This document shows, piece by piece, positions 1-12,273 of a stretch of 64,000 nucleotides of DNA. The translations under genes and the position numbers were made by a program. The notes below the pieces were generated by a model. The model was given only the letters and a program-made list of their open reading frames with translations. It was not told where the DNA came from and made no database searches. The stretch spans positions 346,786,669 through 346,850,668 of the forward strand of contig NC_081412.1 in assembly GCF_030272615.1 (NCBI RefSeq), given 5' to 3'. Source of the DNA: Cryptomeria japonica. Its lineage: Eukaryota > Streptophyta > Pinopsida > Cupressales > Cupressaceae. Position 1 is the first letter of the stretch, and every line of letters begins with the position of its first letter.

Positions 1-8
1 CAAGAAAC

Positions 9-656
9 ATGAAGAGTGTTATGGATTCTTATGAAGCTGCTTCTGGTCAAAAAATAAATTGGGATAAGAGTTCTTTGTTCTTCATCAATACCCCTGTGGA
101 TAGACAAAGAAGGATCAAAAGAATCCTTGGATGCAAAATTGTTGAGTTTCCTTCAACCTATCTAGGTCTCCCTCTATGCTTAAAGCCTTCAGAGAATTTC
201 TGGATGAAGCTGGTTGATAGATTCAATTCCAAACTGGCTGGATGGAAAGGAGCTCTCATTAGCCAAGTGGGTAAGGTGACGTTGCTTAAAGCTACCCTTC
301 AAAATTTTCCTATCTATGTCCTTAGTCTGTTCAAAATCCCCAGAAAGTTTGCGGAGGCAATTGAAAGAATTCAAAAAAAATTGTTATGGTCGGGAGTGGA
401 AGATAAAAATAGAATCCCCCTTATTGCACGGAATAATATTTGTACTCCTAAGGCTTTTGGGGGTTTGGGGTTAAGAAACATTATAACTATGAATAATGCC
501 TTGTTAGCTAAACAAATTTGGAGAATGAAAGGGGAGGAAAGAGAATGGAATTTAATTTGGAAAAAGAAATACCTTTACATGCAACCATCTGAGGAAGAAT
601 TTATGGAAAATTCATTTTTGTGGAAGGCTCTGCAATTTGGAATGCAGTTCAAATGA
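9..656 (+). pseudogene. LINE ORF2: reverse transcriptase C-terminal part
   Basis: This 215-codon stretch matches the region just after the catalytic palm of plant LINE reverse transcriptases. It has the SGQKINWDKS segment, the YLGLPL block about 50 residues in, the GKVTLLKATLQNFPIY block and a GGLGLRN motif. These are hallmarks of the L1-clade RT thumb region. The catalytic aspartates lie upstream of the window. The reading frame is lost at about 640-656, and the same protein continues in the next frame from about 652 (MSKAWVAVGRKW), so the stop at 656 is a frameshift product. No promoter or start is expected here; ATG 9 is an internal methionine. Confidence 0.85.
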
Positions 657-1570
657 GTAAAGCTTGGGTAGCAGTTGGAAGAAAGTGGAAATTGGGGAAT
701 GGGAGAATTATTAGAATATGGGAGGATAGATGGCTTATGGATAAACCGCTAGAGGAAATCTCCATCCTTAAGGAATAGAAAGACTGGTTCAAAAGTAGGT
801 ATGGAGTCTTTGTTAGAGACTATTGGAGAAATGGGAAGTGGATTGAGTTCAACCAGCTTTGTCGGGGATTAAATTTTTTAGAGATCTTGCTTTCTTCTAA
901 AATTTTTATGGACAATTCTGAGGATTTTTTGATTTGGAGGGAAACTTTGGATGGGAAATATTCTGTGTCTTCAGTAGTGTCTATCCAAAACAAAGTTCCG
1001 GAAGAGATCCCTTTGTGGGCTAAAGTGTGGATAAAGAAGTTGACGCCCAAAATTAATATCTTCTTTTGGATTTTTATCCAAAATAAGGTGCTAACTCTTG
1101 ATAATATCCATAAGCATGGATTTATTTTTCCTAACAGGTGTTCTCTTTGCTGCAGGGAGGAGGAGTCTGCTTGTCATATCCTCTACCATTGTATTTTCAG
1201 TCAGGAAATTTGGAATATTATTTTTAGTCGGTGGAAGTTGAGCTGGGTTTTCCTGAACTCTCTGGAAGAGTTTTGGCAGCAATGGTACTGCCCTAGTTCC
1301 AATTCTAAGAATGTTGAGCTTTGGAAACTTACTCTCCCTAATGTCATATGGAAAATTTGGAAGGAGAGCAACAACATGATTTTTAGGGATAAAAGTGTGA
1401 ACCCTGAAGTGGTGGTGGATAAAATATATAGAGGGATCTTTGAATGTTTAAATGGAACTGATAATGGTTTAGCTGCTAAAGAAGACTTTAATGAAAGATG
1501 GAACCTCTCCAATAACAGAATCAGTAAGGATAAGGGTAGGGATGGTCTTGTCTGGTGCTTTCCTTCTTAG
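652..1570 (+). pseudogene. LINE ORF2: linker and zf-RVT zinc-binding domain
   Basis: It continues ORF2 after the frameshift. The first part carries the WVAVGRKWKLGNGRIIRIWED segment typical of plant LINEs, then a TAG near 777 in the same frame. From 887 the frame stays open for 227 codons. It contains the zinc-binding cluster CSLC...CHILYHC, the zf-RVT domain found between RT and RNase H in plant LINEs. All four ligands are visible (Cys, Cys, His, Cys). The TAG ending this stretch at 1568-1570 falls just before the RNase H motif, so it is a lesion, not the natural end. Confidence 0.85.
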
Positions 1571-1985
1571 GGATGGATTAAGGCCAACTTTGATGGGGCT
1601 TCTAAGGGGAACTCAGGGAAAGCTGTTTATAGGGGCATTGTTAGGAATTTTGCTGGAAGTTGCCTTGTGGCGGTTGCTGGCCCTTTGGGTAACCAAACTA
1701 GTCATTATGCTGAAGCCTGAGCGACTTTGAATACTTTGATTATAGCTAAAAATCTTAATCATGATAATCTATGGTTGGAGGGAGACTCACTTAACATTAT
1801 TAAATGCCTCAAGGGAGAAATTGAGCCTTCATGGACTATAGAAAATATTATTTTTAAAGCTAGAGAAATTATTTCTAGCTTTAAATCTATTATCATTGAA
1901 CATGCCTTTAGAGAAAAAATGCTGTAGCGGATGGTCTAGCAAACCTTGGCATAATTTACGAAGCTCAAAGTATATGGAATGGGGA
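1571..1985 (+). pseudogene. LINE ORF2: plant-type RNase H (RVT_3)
   Basis: The translation begins GWIKANFDGASKGN, the first RNase H strand with its catalytic Asp. It continues through a SHYAEA segment with the catalytic Glu, then EGDSLNI with the next Asp, and ends with ADGLANLG. Plant LINE ORF2 proteins commonly carry this C-terminal RNase H. It is broken by a TGA at about 1718 and by a one-base shift near 1920 (REKM...LADGLANLG). It follows the zinc finger directly, as in intact elements. Confidence 0.8.
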
Positions 1986-2251
1986 AGTTAATATTGATTT
2001 TAATATTAAAGAACTCATCAGAAAGGACAGATTTATGGGGAAAGATGGATTGCACGATTAATCATGAAAGTTTTAATGAGTAATCTTCAAATTTTTAGAA
2101 AGGTGATGATGACATGTCAGAAGGGCAGAGTCCTAATCAATAATATTAATTTTCTGCACAGTTTGTGGGTATGCATTTTCAAAAAATTGAGTGTCATTTG
2201 GAAGAAAGCTCTGAAGTTGCAGAAGAAGAGAAATTGTAAAACAAAATCTAA
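1986..2251 (+). other. Spacer between LINE RNase H and the next ORF
   Basis: Short A-rich stretch. It reads as the decayed end of ORF2 (IDFNIKELIRKDRF region to about 2060) followed by sequence with stops in all plus frames. No known element border is visible. Confidence 0.4.
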
Positions 2252-3838
2252 AATGGGGGGGATCTAAGAAGAGAGGAACCTGATAATATTTCCAGATGGC
2301 AGGAGATGCCTAAGGTTTGGACAAAGATGGAGAAAGAATTCATGACGAATTTCATGGAAAAGTTGGTCGACTATGATAAAGGCAGAGTTAACCTAGCGGT
2401 CACCAAAGTTACTAAAAATTGGATAAATGGCTCCTTCAAAATTCATGGTGTTAGGTTTAAGTTGGATGCGGACCTCATTGCGACGGTCACAGGTATGCCC
2501 CATTCTGGTCTTAACTTCTTTAGAGACCTGAAAGTGTCTAATAATGCAGTTAAGCTTTTTCCGCGTAAAGAGAAGGAAAGATCAAAACTAGGAAAAGCCA
2601 CCGGGGGGGTATTATGATGCTTCCAATATTAAGAAAATTTGGGTCTATGTGCTTAATGCAATTATGGAATATATTACTGTGGAGGGTCATTTTACCAGGG
2701 TCCACACATACCATTTTGTGCTTTTAAATCATTTTAGACATGAGAAGAGGATTTATCTACCCTATTACCTCTTTAGGTATCTGTCGCAGTCTCTGAATAA
2801 GCATAGCAAGGACCCTTCTTCGCCTATGCTTCATTATAGCCTTATTTTGATCATTTATGAGCATTGCAAGATTCTTTCTATCCAGGAAAACAAGAGATTG
2901 TCGGTGTCGCCGGGGAAAGGAAAGAGGAAGATGGAGGAAGGTGGGCCTAGCAAGGATCAGTTGACATAGAGCAAAAAGGGCAAAAAAGCCACTGTGGAGA
3001 AAATTCAAGAGGACAAGGGTAATCAAAAGGATGTAGAGATTGATTCAGAGGACATGGGAAAAGAGGGAAGTGAGATGGAGACTGATGAGTCTGAAGGAGA
3101 GGAGATCTGGAAAGAAGAGGAAGTGGGGGAAGAGGAAGGAGGAGCCGAGGATGTTTCTTATTAGAATAGCCCTACCCACAGTGTGAGTATAGGTAATGTT
3201 AACAACCAACCAATGGAGGAGTAGGACAATAAGATTAATGAGGAAAGGGAAATGGAAACTGAGTTGGATAAGGACAAGGAGAAATCGATCAGGGATCAGG
3301 ATAAAGCTGGAGAGGGGATTATTCTGGATAAACTCAAAAACCAGTCTGAGGCTCGAATGGATTTTGACAGGTGGGTTTATGAAGGAATCAAGAATCTGGA
3401 AAAAAATGATAAGCAGTAGGAAGAGAAGGGAAAGAAAGCTGAAATGAACTAGGAGCAGTGGAAAAAGGGTATGGAGGAAAAAGTGGAGAAGGTGGAAGCT
3501 CAGATTAGTAAACTGGAGGAAGGAAAAACAGCTATGAAAAACTTTTTGGTAATGATTTCGAATATCCTTACCTCTGTGACTAAGAATTTAGAGGAAATTA
3601 CCAAGTTCCTTGATGGCTCCAGCACCTCCAAACCTATTATGGACCTAGATATTGATGAGGATGCAATTGAGGCAGGGACAATGGAAAGTGCTCCTGGTGG
3701 TGCGACAAAAAGAACAAGGGCGAGCATGAAAAAAACTGCTTTGGCCTCTTCCAAGGATATCCCTATTCTTAGGGATAATATTAAAGATTTGCAAGGGATT
3801 AGCAGAAATTTGGATAATGCCCTTAAAAAAATTAAGTA
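2252..3838 (+). pseudogene. Unknown charged protein with N-terminal globular part and coiled coil, downstream of LINE ORF2
   Basis: A single protein of roughly 500 residues can be followed through one likely frameshift near 2610 and five in-frame stops, all TAG (about 2967, 3162, 3222, 3417, 3450). The best ATG is 2306, but the frame is open from 2252. The first about 200 residues look globular: a GSFKIHGVRFKLDADLIATV segment, a TGMPHSG turn, then a hydrophobic LLNHFRHEKRIYLPYYLFRY segment. This resembles the style of plant transposon-associated ORFs, but I cannot name a family. The middle is very acidic and lysine-rich. The last about 120 residues (3471-3838) form a coiled coil (MEEKVEKVEAQISKLEEG). 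It lies on the LINE strand between RNase H and the LINE 3' tail. Function unknown. Confidence 0.55.
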
Positions 3839-3989
3839 ATTTGTCTTTTGTCTTTTTTCTGTTATGGTTGGACGTTGTTGGTTTTGTTGGGCTTTTATGC
3901 TAATTTTTGCCCAGAACTGTGCTGGTTTTTTGGTAGAATGTCTTTTCTTGTTTCTTAATGCTATTATCTTTTAAGGATCTTTTGTAAAG

Positions 3990-4012
3990 GGTTTCAGGAT
4001 CCCTTCAAAACC
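3990..4012 (+). other. LINE 3' terminal hairpin
   Basis: GGTTT pairs with AAACC and AGG with CCT around a short loop, with a small internal loop between the two stems. The copies at 22135-22154 and 22165-22187 have the same design with different bases. Confidence 0.5.
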
Positions 4013-4035
4013 TATTTTTCCCTTAATCAAAAACT

Positions 4036-5085
4036 AATATAAGCATGAGAGAGCACACACATGAAACATACACATGAAACACCATATTTGACATGGAAAA
4101 CCTAAGAGGTGAAAAACCACGGAGAATTTGAATTATCAAGAATAAAACACTTATTAGGGTGACACCGGTTAAGGTGATTTTTAAAAAGAGTGGCTCATTG
4201 CCATAATGCTCACTATAGGTGGGCTCATTGCATGACTAAAACTGCTAGAAAAGGGCTCACTTCCTAGAAGAAGAAGAAAGAAAAAGAAGGAATTCACCAC
4301 TGTAGCACAACTAACACTAAGCTACAATGTCAGAAGAGACCTTTGGTTCATTGCCTCCGATACCTTACATCATCAGTACACTACCACACTGCTCAACCAC
4401 AAGTTCACATGACCACACACAAATTTTCACCAACAGGAGATAGATCTTCCTTTTTCAATCCACTTGCTTCATTCATAATTCTTGATTACAATCATCCTTT
4501 ATTTATACTAATCTCTTGAATGAGGAGTCTCCCAAGTCGGCCAAAGAATTTACTAGAGAATAATTTGAAATAGGTCTACACTAAACATTCCTGCAGTGGA
4601 AAGGAATGAGATGTGGACCACACCACAATGCACTTCATCAACCAAAATAACACATTATCTATACGCCACAATCACTGGAGCAAAACCATGACATTCAAGG
4701 TCGACCAGACCCTGAATGAACATATCTGCAACCACATCATCATCATGTCCCAAATCACAATAACAAAGATAGAGACATAGACAACATAAATCCAAAATAT
4801 CATCATCAAAATCAGAAATGCAGAGAAATGCGAATCACTACAAACACTATCGAACACCATCATCACTGTATACACTTCCGGAGCACAACTTCTGGAGCAC
4901 AACTTCCGGAGCACTAAATCATAAGTATGACATCCCAAGGCAACATCCAATAACATCCCAAAACCTCATGACTGCAACTGTAACATATCATAAGTGCAGA
5001 GCACAAACCAATCACTGAAATAGAGAATCAATATGTTGACATCAATGACAACCATACTGACACACCATCAACTTCACATTTGCAA
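4036..5085 (-). repeat. Copia solo LTR (decayed)
   Basis: No coding potential. It carries the leader hairpin found in the copia LTRs of this window (4092-4122) and ends with 'gacatcaatgacaac', as the other copia LTRs do on this strand, so the element pointed to the minus strand. Its outer start lacks the G-tract motif seen in the other copies, so one end is probably lost. Borders are approximate. Confidence 0.6.
4092..4122 (-). other. Copia LTR leader hairpin, copy 1
   Basis: On the minus strand: outer stem CGTGG/CCATG with one G-U pair, U-rich internal loop, inner stem ACCT/AGGT with a 3-base loop. Confidence 0.6.
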
Positions 5086-5552
5086 TAAGCTTTAGCCCCT
5101 TTTTTCTAGTTATTTCTGTTTCAGGTGTCAATCTTTTTGATAATGTAATCTTTTTGGCCTAATTTTTTGGTGTAGCCAATAAATATATATACGAGTGTCT
5201 TTAAATGGCATACAAGCCCTATGAATGAAATTGATGTATAGTTGTAGTTAGGGTAGATTTATGGGGTGGTTTAGGTGGGTTTTTTTATGACTTAGTTAAT
5301 GGTAGTTTTTGTCCTTTTTTGTTCACAGTAGGGTTGGTGTTAATTTTTTGGTACAGACAATTGTTAAAAGTGGTATCAATTTCTATAAATGTACATTGGC
5401 AATGGGTGAAGCCCGTTGTAGGGGTATGCGGTAATGTCTAGTCTAGGTGGGTGGTATTTTTTGAAGTATTTTAAAAACTTCTATTATAGCTATGTAAAAT
5501 TGTTTTTATATTTCAATAAACATAATCCTTATTACCAACCGAAAAAAAAAGT
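5086..5552 (+). repeat. 3' end of a retroposon with short poly(A)
   Basis: T-rich, non-coding sequence that ends 'ttcaataaacataatccttattaccaaccg' (split here: ttcaataaacataatcc / ttattaccaaccg) followed by nine A residues at 5543-5551. An AATAAA-like signal a short distance before an A-run is typical of LINE or SINE insertion ends. It may be the displaced tail of the LINE on the left or a separate insertion. Confidence 0.4.
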
Positions 5553-8179
5553 CTAGGCTTAACTAAAGGATAAGAATTGAAGGATTTATTAATATGCATG
5601 ATTTCGTTTAGTAAACTAGAACTATAGTTAACTTTTTATTGATAAAGAAAAGCCCAAGCTTGGGCGATATAATTTTAGGCTTTGTTTGGATTTAAAAGAG
5701 CCACAAAAGGAGATTAAAGTGTGATTGTAGATTTTCATGGATGGTGGGAGACGTGCGGATGGCACCAAAGGTTTCTATCTTATATGCTAAACTGGAAGAG
5801 ATAAGATGCCACACAAAAATCCAAGGAAGACAACAACAATAGAAATCACAAGTATGTACGCCATCTATTGAAATTTGTTATATGTGGTTTTGTCATTCTT
5901 TGAAATAGTTGCATCCTTGGATATTTTCATTCCTATCTTCTTAGTTTCTAAATCATGTTGTCAAGACTCATATATTTCTAATTCCTTCAACCTGCATAGA
6001 AAATTGCTTTACCTATTATATGCAGATAGTTTTTCCCTTGGCACATCGATCCATCCAGAAAGAGGCATTTAGTCTTAAGTTTTCTCTAGCTTTGGAAAAA
6101 TAATGTGTATGTATGATTGATTCTGAGTTTTGAGATGCCTATCTACCAGTGCTTTTCCAGCTAAACATTTGACAAAAATCTTCTTGCTTAGTTTCTTTGT
6201 ATGAGGTCGATATATTTCCAAACAACTATTTTTATGTCTGCAGTCCATGCAATGTTTTGACACATGTGCATCAAACCCTAGAAGTTTATGTGGCAGCCCA
6301 TGCCCAATTTAACTTAATTCAGATCTGTCATTTTCATAAGATCTTGAGATGACGTTTCACTGAAGCATTCTCTAAAGATCTTCTTAGCCCTAGAGTTTTC
6401 ATTAATGCTTGAAATTTTTATCAATAATTTGTAGGATTTGTGTAGGTTATGATTTACTTGATTTTCATACATTCATTCTTTTTAGGATAGAAAGAAACTA
6501 TTCATGTTTTTCTCACCTTATAAAGGTAAATAAGAGAATTATGATCAATTTGTAGCCATGTTTGGGAACCCTTTTCTATACTCATGAAAACTCCATGCAT
6601 TATATTTTCATTAGAATATCTCTTGTACATACATCACCATCCTCTTGAGACTTCTAAGCAACTTTGTCAAAAAGCTTAGCCACATTGATTTAGCTCGTGT
6701 TCCTTGGTTACTTGATTGACATGTCTATAAACTTTGCATGTTCTCTACATACAAGTCGATTAGGACACTTAAATGAGACTTGGAATAATAAAATTATTAT
6801 TAAAATTATTAAACATTTGCTCTGTGATTACATATGTGCATACGATAGAAGGAATAATCCATACTTGTGTTAGTATTTGGTCATATATAAATTATATTCA
6901 CTTAGTTATCATAATATTGTTTATAATTAGATCTACTAAATTTAAACATATAAAATATTAATTGATTGAGATTTAGGATACAAAGTTATTTTTACTAAAA
7001 TGCAAGATATGTCTTATGAAGGAAATAGGCCAACATTCTTGTCTTTCTTAAAGGATCTTTATAAATTGTTATTTTCTTAGGACTTAACGATCAAGTCAAG
7101 ATTAAAGAAATATCCAAGTTGGGTTAGAGTGTAAGGATGCATCAAATTACCTTATCTTTTTAATCCTAATATTTTGGTATTGTAAGGAATTAGAAAGGGC
7201 AATGTACATTACTTATCCCTATATGATTGAATCTTTAATAGATGATATGGACACCTTTTTCTTTAAAATTTATTGAAGTTTTTGAAAATTAGACATGTGG
7301 AAATATATGGACTGAAGCATTTATATGCTCAATTGTGTCTCTTGCATGCTCTTATATGCTTTGTATTCCCTTATGTGTTACTGATGCTCTTAAACACTCT
7401 TGTAAACTCACGTATGCATTGAGGTGTTGTTGTATTTCCAATGATTGATTGTATTACTGTATACTTCTTGAAAGTTGAGTGAATTGAATTGTAACTATGA
7501 GTGAATTTGAAAATTAATGGATATTTGATTGAAATAAGGTTCTTGATAAGTTATTGAGTGCATGGATTGACAATCTTATGCACTCATACACCCATGTAAG
7601 CTATGAATGTCGATATGCATCTCATGTATACCATATGTCCTATTAGACAAATTCATGTTATGCTTGCCTCTTGGAATACTTATTGATTGAGATGGAATTG
7701 AGACCTTGATTATTGATAGTTTAGAAATGAATGTTACTTCTGTCTTTATACATATGTTACATGCATCCGGTGTTTTCATGAAATCATTACCTTAGTGTTA
7801 GAATGTAGATATGTCATTCTACACAATTCCATTACTCTTTCTAGTATCACATCGCTTGTCTTCCTCATGTTGGGTTGGGTATCTTTTGTGTCATGAAAGA
7901 TTATGGGGAAGTGTAACTACTTTGTGGTAGGGTGGAAACACACTGCGACAATGTTCTCGCCCGTGTTGTGATAGATGTTGGGAGTTCCTGTCATGGTGAT
8001 TTTCATGATTTGTATTTATGTATGTAATGTATTTGACCTTGTAGTCTATTGTAATTTCTTTATGTTTAGCCTTGTTATTAGCTTATGTATTCTATTGTTA
8101 TGTCAAATGTAATTTTATATCTCTAATTTTAAACATGTGGCAATAATTTATGCTTGATTATGTGTATTTTGGGATTGAT
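5553..8179. other. No recognisable gene; AT-rich sequence
   Basis: Only short chance ORFs occur here. A perfect 14-bp palindrome (GCCCAAGCTTGGGC) is at 5652-5665. I see no retroelement domain, terminal repeat or RNA gene. It is probably old, decayed repeat sequence. Confidence 0.5.
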
Positions 8180-8590
8180 GTTAGAATGATATTATGGGGG
8201 TCATTATGCTCCCTATATATGTGGTTGATTTTGAATTCCTTAAAATTTTCTAAAAGGTCTCTTATTGGTCAAAGCCATTGGCAATGCTCTAGTTTGGGGT
8301 ATCATTTCTTCAATAAGATTAATGCATCTAGATCCCACCTCCACACCTAATTCCAAACCCATCATAGCCACTTGAAATTACACAATGTTGTTTGTTGTGT
8401 GTCCCAACAAAATGGATCTTTCAACTATAATTCATCCATGCTCATCTCGGGCCATGCATCCCATTCCACTTGGGCTCAGTTTTCCCAAGGATACTCTATC
8501 AAAATTTATTTTGATCCACCTCAGATCAGGGGTAGACCACCTTACATCCCTCCTCTTATCCTCTAAAGAAAATCCATTGTTGCCTCAAAA
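8180..8590 (-). pseudogene. LINE ORF2: RNase H, truncated
   Basis: The minus strand reads RRDVRWSTPDLRWIKINFDR near 8540 with the first catalytic Asp, then GMGCMARDEHG, and ends FKINHIYREHN near 8185. Stops occur at about 8435 and 8385, and the region holding the EGDS motif is shifted and degraded. The domain and the element stop together at about 8180, so this is a 3'-truncated copy. Confidence 0.7.
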
Positions 8591-8815
8591 AATGGGAGAT
8601 ATTTTCAAACTTGTGAAATCTTTTGTCATCTTATCATCCCAAGTTGTGAAAATGTTCTTCTTTAGTGTCTTGACTCTAGTGGCTTCGTTGACTAATTTTG
8701 TGATTTGTCCCTCTATCTTTTGACATAGTCTTTCCTGATCCATTTCCTTGTTTTTAAAGAATCTTCTATTATGTTCCTTTCATAGTTCTGAAATGAGTAT
8801 GGATGGAAGGAAAAA

Positions 8816-9680
8816 CTACAGGCTTCCAATTTGGGGCCACATATTGAACCAAGCCTCAATACCTTGGGGGAGAAAGTATTGGCATTTTAATTTAGCCATA
8901 AAGAATTTGCGACATACTTTTTCAAAAGGACATTCTAAGAGGATGTGGTCAGTCGATTCCATATTATTTTTACATGGCACACATCTCCTTGAGCCCTGTA
9001 TTCCAAATCTGGCCAGATGATCTTCAATAAGGATCTTATTTTGTATTTCCGTCCATGCAAAGACCTCTGATTTTGGTAGGAAATGTTTGCTCCATAGCAA
9101 CTTGGTGGGCCAACTATGATTGGTCATTGTTGCTTCCTTGACTTTATACCCAAACTTTACTTTGTATACCTCTGGTTTAGAGACACACCATCTAATGATG
9201 TCCTCTTGCTCAGATGGGATAATATGTCAGGTCCTTAGTATTGCAACAATCTCATCCTTCTAGTCTTGTGGAGTGTTGATGTTTTTTAAGGATAGCCATT
9301 CCCACATAGCCACACCATTCTGCCTAGTTATAGCCCCATTATTGCATACTTGCCTTCCCCATAATTGAATGGTTTCATCCTTGATAGCCTCCAAATTGGG
9401 GTGACTATCTATTGCATCCATACCACCCAAGAATCACTCCAAAATGACACACTTTTCCCATTTCTAACTTCCCAGGTGACATGCTTTGTAATTATATCCC
9501 TGCATTTCAAAATATAATTCCAAATTGTCAATCGTCTCGGGGGGTCCTAAGTTGTTAGAATTCAAGTAGGGTCATTTTAATCCAAATACTTCCTCCTAAG
9601 AATTATAACCCATCTCTGATCCCCATCAATGTATAGTTTTCATAAAAGTTTATCCCCCATAGCCAATTCATGATAGACGG
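8816..9680 (-). pseudogene. LINE ORF2: linker and zf-RVT zinc-binding domain
   Basis: The segment 8816-9127 is open and carries WSKHFLPKSEVFAWTEIQNK and the zinc cluster RCVPC...DHILLEC, with all four Cys/His ligands. This is the zf-RVT domain seen in plant LINEs between RT and RNase H. The upstream linker (9128-9680) is recognisable only in pieces. Confidence 0.75.
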
Positions 9681-11540
9681 TTATCTAATCCCAGTCCCAC
9701 CGGCCTCTTTGGGGAGGCAAACCTTATCCCAAGCCACTAAGGGAATATTTTGTTGTTCTCTCATGCCACTATAGAAGAATATCCTCAGAATATAGATTAG
9801 CTCATCCTCCACTACCTTGAGGAGTTTAAGACATGCCATTGAGTAGACTGGGATAGCCAAGAGCACAACCTTAATCATGAGTAATCTTCTAGTAGAAGAT
9901 AACCATTTAAATTTTCAAGCCTCCATCTTGTTCTTATAGCTATTTATTAGGTTTTCCCAATAGCCAATATTTTTCATCCCCACAAATAGAGGCATCCCTA
10001 AAAAGCGGCCCGAGAAGTTTGCTACTCTCAAATTTAGAATCCTTGACAAAACTCTGCAAACTGGGTTGAGTGTTGAGAAAAAAGACTTCTGATTTTGTCC
10101 AATTAATGCTTTGCCTTGATGCCAAGCACTAATCATCTAAGAAAGTCTTTATAGTCCTGGCTTCTCTCCTACTTAATTCTCCAAATAAGATAGTATCATC
10201 TATGAATTACAGATGACTAGCATTCTCAATCGCATTTGCAACAGTGATCCCCAACCGTTTTCCCTCCCCTCTCAAAGTGGTTATACTTCTTTCAAGGGCT
10301 TCAATCATGATAATGAATAGAAAAGGGGAGAGCGGGTCACTTTATTTGATACCTAGGTGGTAGAAGAGAAAAAATCATGAGCTGCACCATTTATAAGTTT
10401 TTAGAATTTGGAGGTAGAAATACAACTTCTGATCCAATTAGTTGAATTCTCACTGAAACCGAACCTTTATAGGACTGCAATTAAAAAGTGCCCATCAACC
10501 AGGTCATAGGCTTTGAGAATATCTAGCTTGATAATCATACAAGAATCTTTGACCTTTCTTGCCGAGTGAATAGTCTCATGTGTAATTATGATACCCTCAA
10601 CAATGGACCTCCTTGGTGCAAAACCACTCTGCTCATCTGATATAATAAATTTGAGTATCCTCTTGAGTCTGTTTTCTATAATCTTAGTGACATTTTTGTA
10701 TATTGTATTGCATAGGGAAATTAGCCTAAAATCACTCATCTCTTGAGGGGATTTTTTCTTGGGGATCAAGTCTAGGAAGGTGTCATTCAAAGCTCCCAAC
10801 ATTACCATTCTTCTTCTAGATTCTTCAACAGCCAGAGTCCAATCGTCCCCAATAGTGTCCCATAATTCTTGAAAAAAGTATATCATTTGGGAAATCCATC
10901 TGGGCCCGATGCCTTATCTGAATTTAATTGGAAGGTGATTGCCCTCACTTCTTCCTTCCCAATTTTCTAGTAAAGGGCCTCATTTTTCTCAACATTTATT
11001 ATTGTGGGGATCAAGTTGAGGATTCTTTCTCTATTTTCTCTATTCTCCTGCACTTCCCTATTTAGGATGGATTCAAAAACCTAACAAATTCAAATTTAAC
11101 TTCCTCTATCATTTGCGACAACACACCATCCTCTCTTCTAATCTCTATAATTTTGTTTCTACTTTGATTGGCCATCGTTGTCCTGTGAGAATATTTAGTG
11201 TTTCTATCTCCCTTTCTTAACCATGTTTCCTTGGATTTTTGTCTCCAGAAGCATTCCTCCTTCTTTATAAAATCCCCTAACTCCTCCTTAAAAACTTTCT
11301 ATGCCTCATATTCTTCTATCATCATCCCTTCCTTGATGATTTTTTCATTAAGGTCTGCCAACTCCTGTTTAATTTTTTTTTTGTGAATATGTTTTTGAAA
11401 TGAGACTTATTCCACTCTTTTAGTTTAGATTTATCATAACTCAACTTCTTGCTAATTTTGAAGAGGTTGGATTGATTTCCAAATCTGATTTCATTCTACC
11501 ATTTGATCACCAAATCTACTAATCTATTATCCCTTAACCA
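9681..11540 (-). pseudogene. LINE ORF2: reverse transcriptase
   Basis: Visible motifs, in order on the minus strand: a LRKGDRNTKYSH region near 11200; the LIPKKKSPQEMSDFRLISLC block and NRLKRIL near 10700; SDEQSGFAPRRSI near 10640; KLDILKAYD near 10520 with the motif A aspartates; FIDDTILFGE near 10170, the catalytic aspartate pair. It then continues with FSGRFLGMPLF (10020), IPVYSMACLKL (9840) and PKEAGGTGIR (9690). The motifs sit in different frames with several stops. In live elements this enzyme copies LINE RNA at the target site. Confidence 0.8.
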
Positions 11541-11569
11541 CATGTTCTCGAATTTGAATGGGTTTTCTC

Positions 11570-12256
11570 TTGGGGGGGGGGTCATCGAGATTGACAATGA
11601 GCTGCACAGGGTAATGGTATGATCCTGAAATTGGAAAAGAATGATGCTTCATGTATGATTGCCTGTCCCTCCCAATCCCCAAATAACAAAAACATGTCAA
11701 GAACCTCTACAATTCCCATGAAGCCACATCTTCTATTCATCCAGGTGAAAGTCCCATTCCTATTTGTCAAATACTTCACTTGATTTATATCAACAAAGCT
11801 TTGAAAGGCCCTCAGAAATTTAGTGATTCTCTGTAGGCCCCCCTACTTCTCTTGGTTATTTAGTGTTGTAGTGAAGTCCCCTGCTACTATCCCTCTCTCT
11901 CCTCTTAAATTATCCAGCCTTACCGAGATCTACTGCCATAGTTCCTTTTTTGCCAATTGTGGATATTGGTCGATATATGTTTATTACAAATATATGCTCA
12001 TTTGTTTGTTTCTCCCATCTTCAATCACTTCTCCCTTTACTGTTAGAGGGTTCCACAAAGCTCCTAGACCATCTGAGGCACCTTCAACTTTGACAAAATG
12101 TCCCTTCCATTGCCTCCAACATTTTAATTTCCTATCATTTTCCTCTCTAACCCACTTTGTCTCTTGTAGTAACCAGATATCAAATTTTAATTGATCTATT
12201 TGGTGTCTAACGAGGCTCCATTTGCTAGGGGCATTTAAGCCCCTAACATTCCACAT
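11570..12256 (-). pseudogene. LINE ORF2: AP-type endonuclease
   Basis: It begins MWNVRGLNAPSKWSLVRHQI, the typical ORF2 start, with the metal-binding Glu in LLQETKW about 30 residues in. A GDF motif is at about 11875 (VAGDFTTTLNN; the usual Asn after GDF is Thr). The terminal motif reads GSYHYPVQL near 11625, where family members have Asp-His; here the Asp codon has become Tyr. This enzyme nicks target DNA for target-primed reverse transcription. Frameshifts near 11980 and 11780, and the lost Asp, make it inactive. Confidence 0.75.
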
Positions 12257-12273
12257 TATATCCTTGATTGCCC

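Larger units (their letters stand above)
1..4036 (+). mobile_element. LINE (L1-type) retrotransposon, 3' half, with extra downstream ORF
   Basis: The window opens inside ORF2 of a non-LTR retrotransposon. Reading plus strand, the order is end of the reverse transcriptase, zf-RVT zinc finger, RNase H (to about 1985), a charged coding-like region of unknown function (2252-3838), then a T-rich 3' region ending in a G-TTT...AAA-C hairpin near 3990. ORF2 is broken by a frameshift near 645, a TAG near 777, a TAG near 1570, a TGA near 1718 and a shift near 1920. The right end is taken at 4036, where copia LTR sequence begins. The 5' end lies outside the window. Whether the 2252-3838 region belongs to the LINE is an inference from order, strand and the shared tail. 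Confidence 0.75.

Noticed and set aside
8372-9020. Plus-strand ORFs of 64-112 codons
   Set aside because: Shadows of the minus-strand LINE RNase H and zinc finger.
11823-12194. 123-codon plus-strand ORF
   Set aside because: Shadow of the LINE endonuclease domain.
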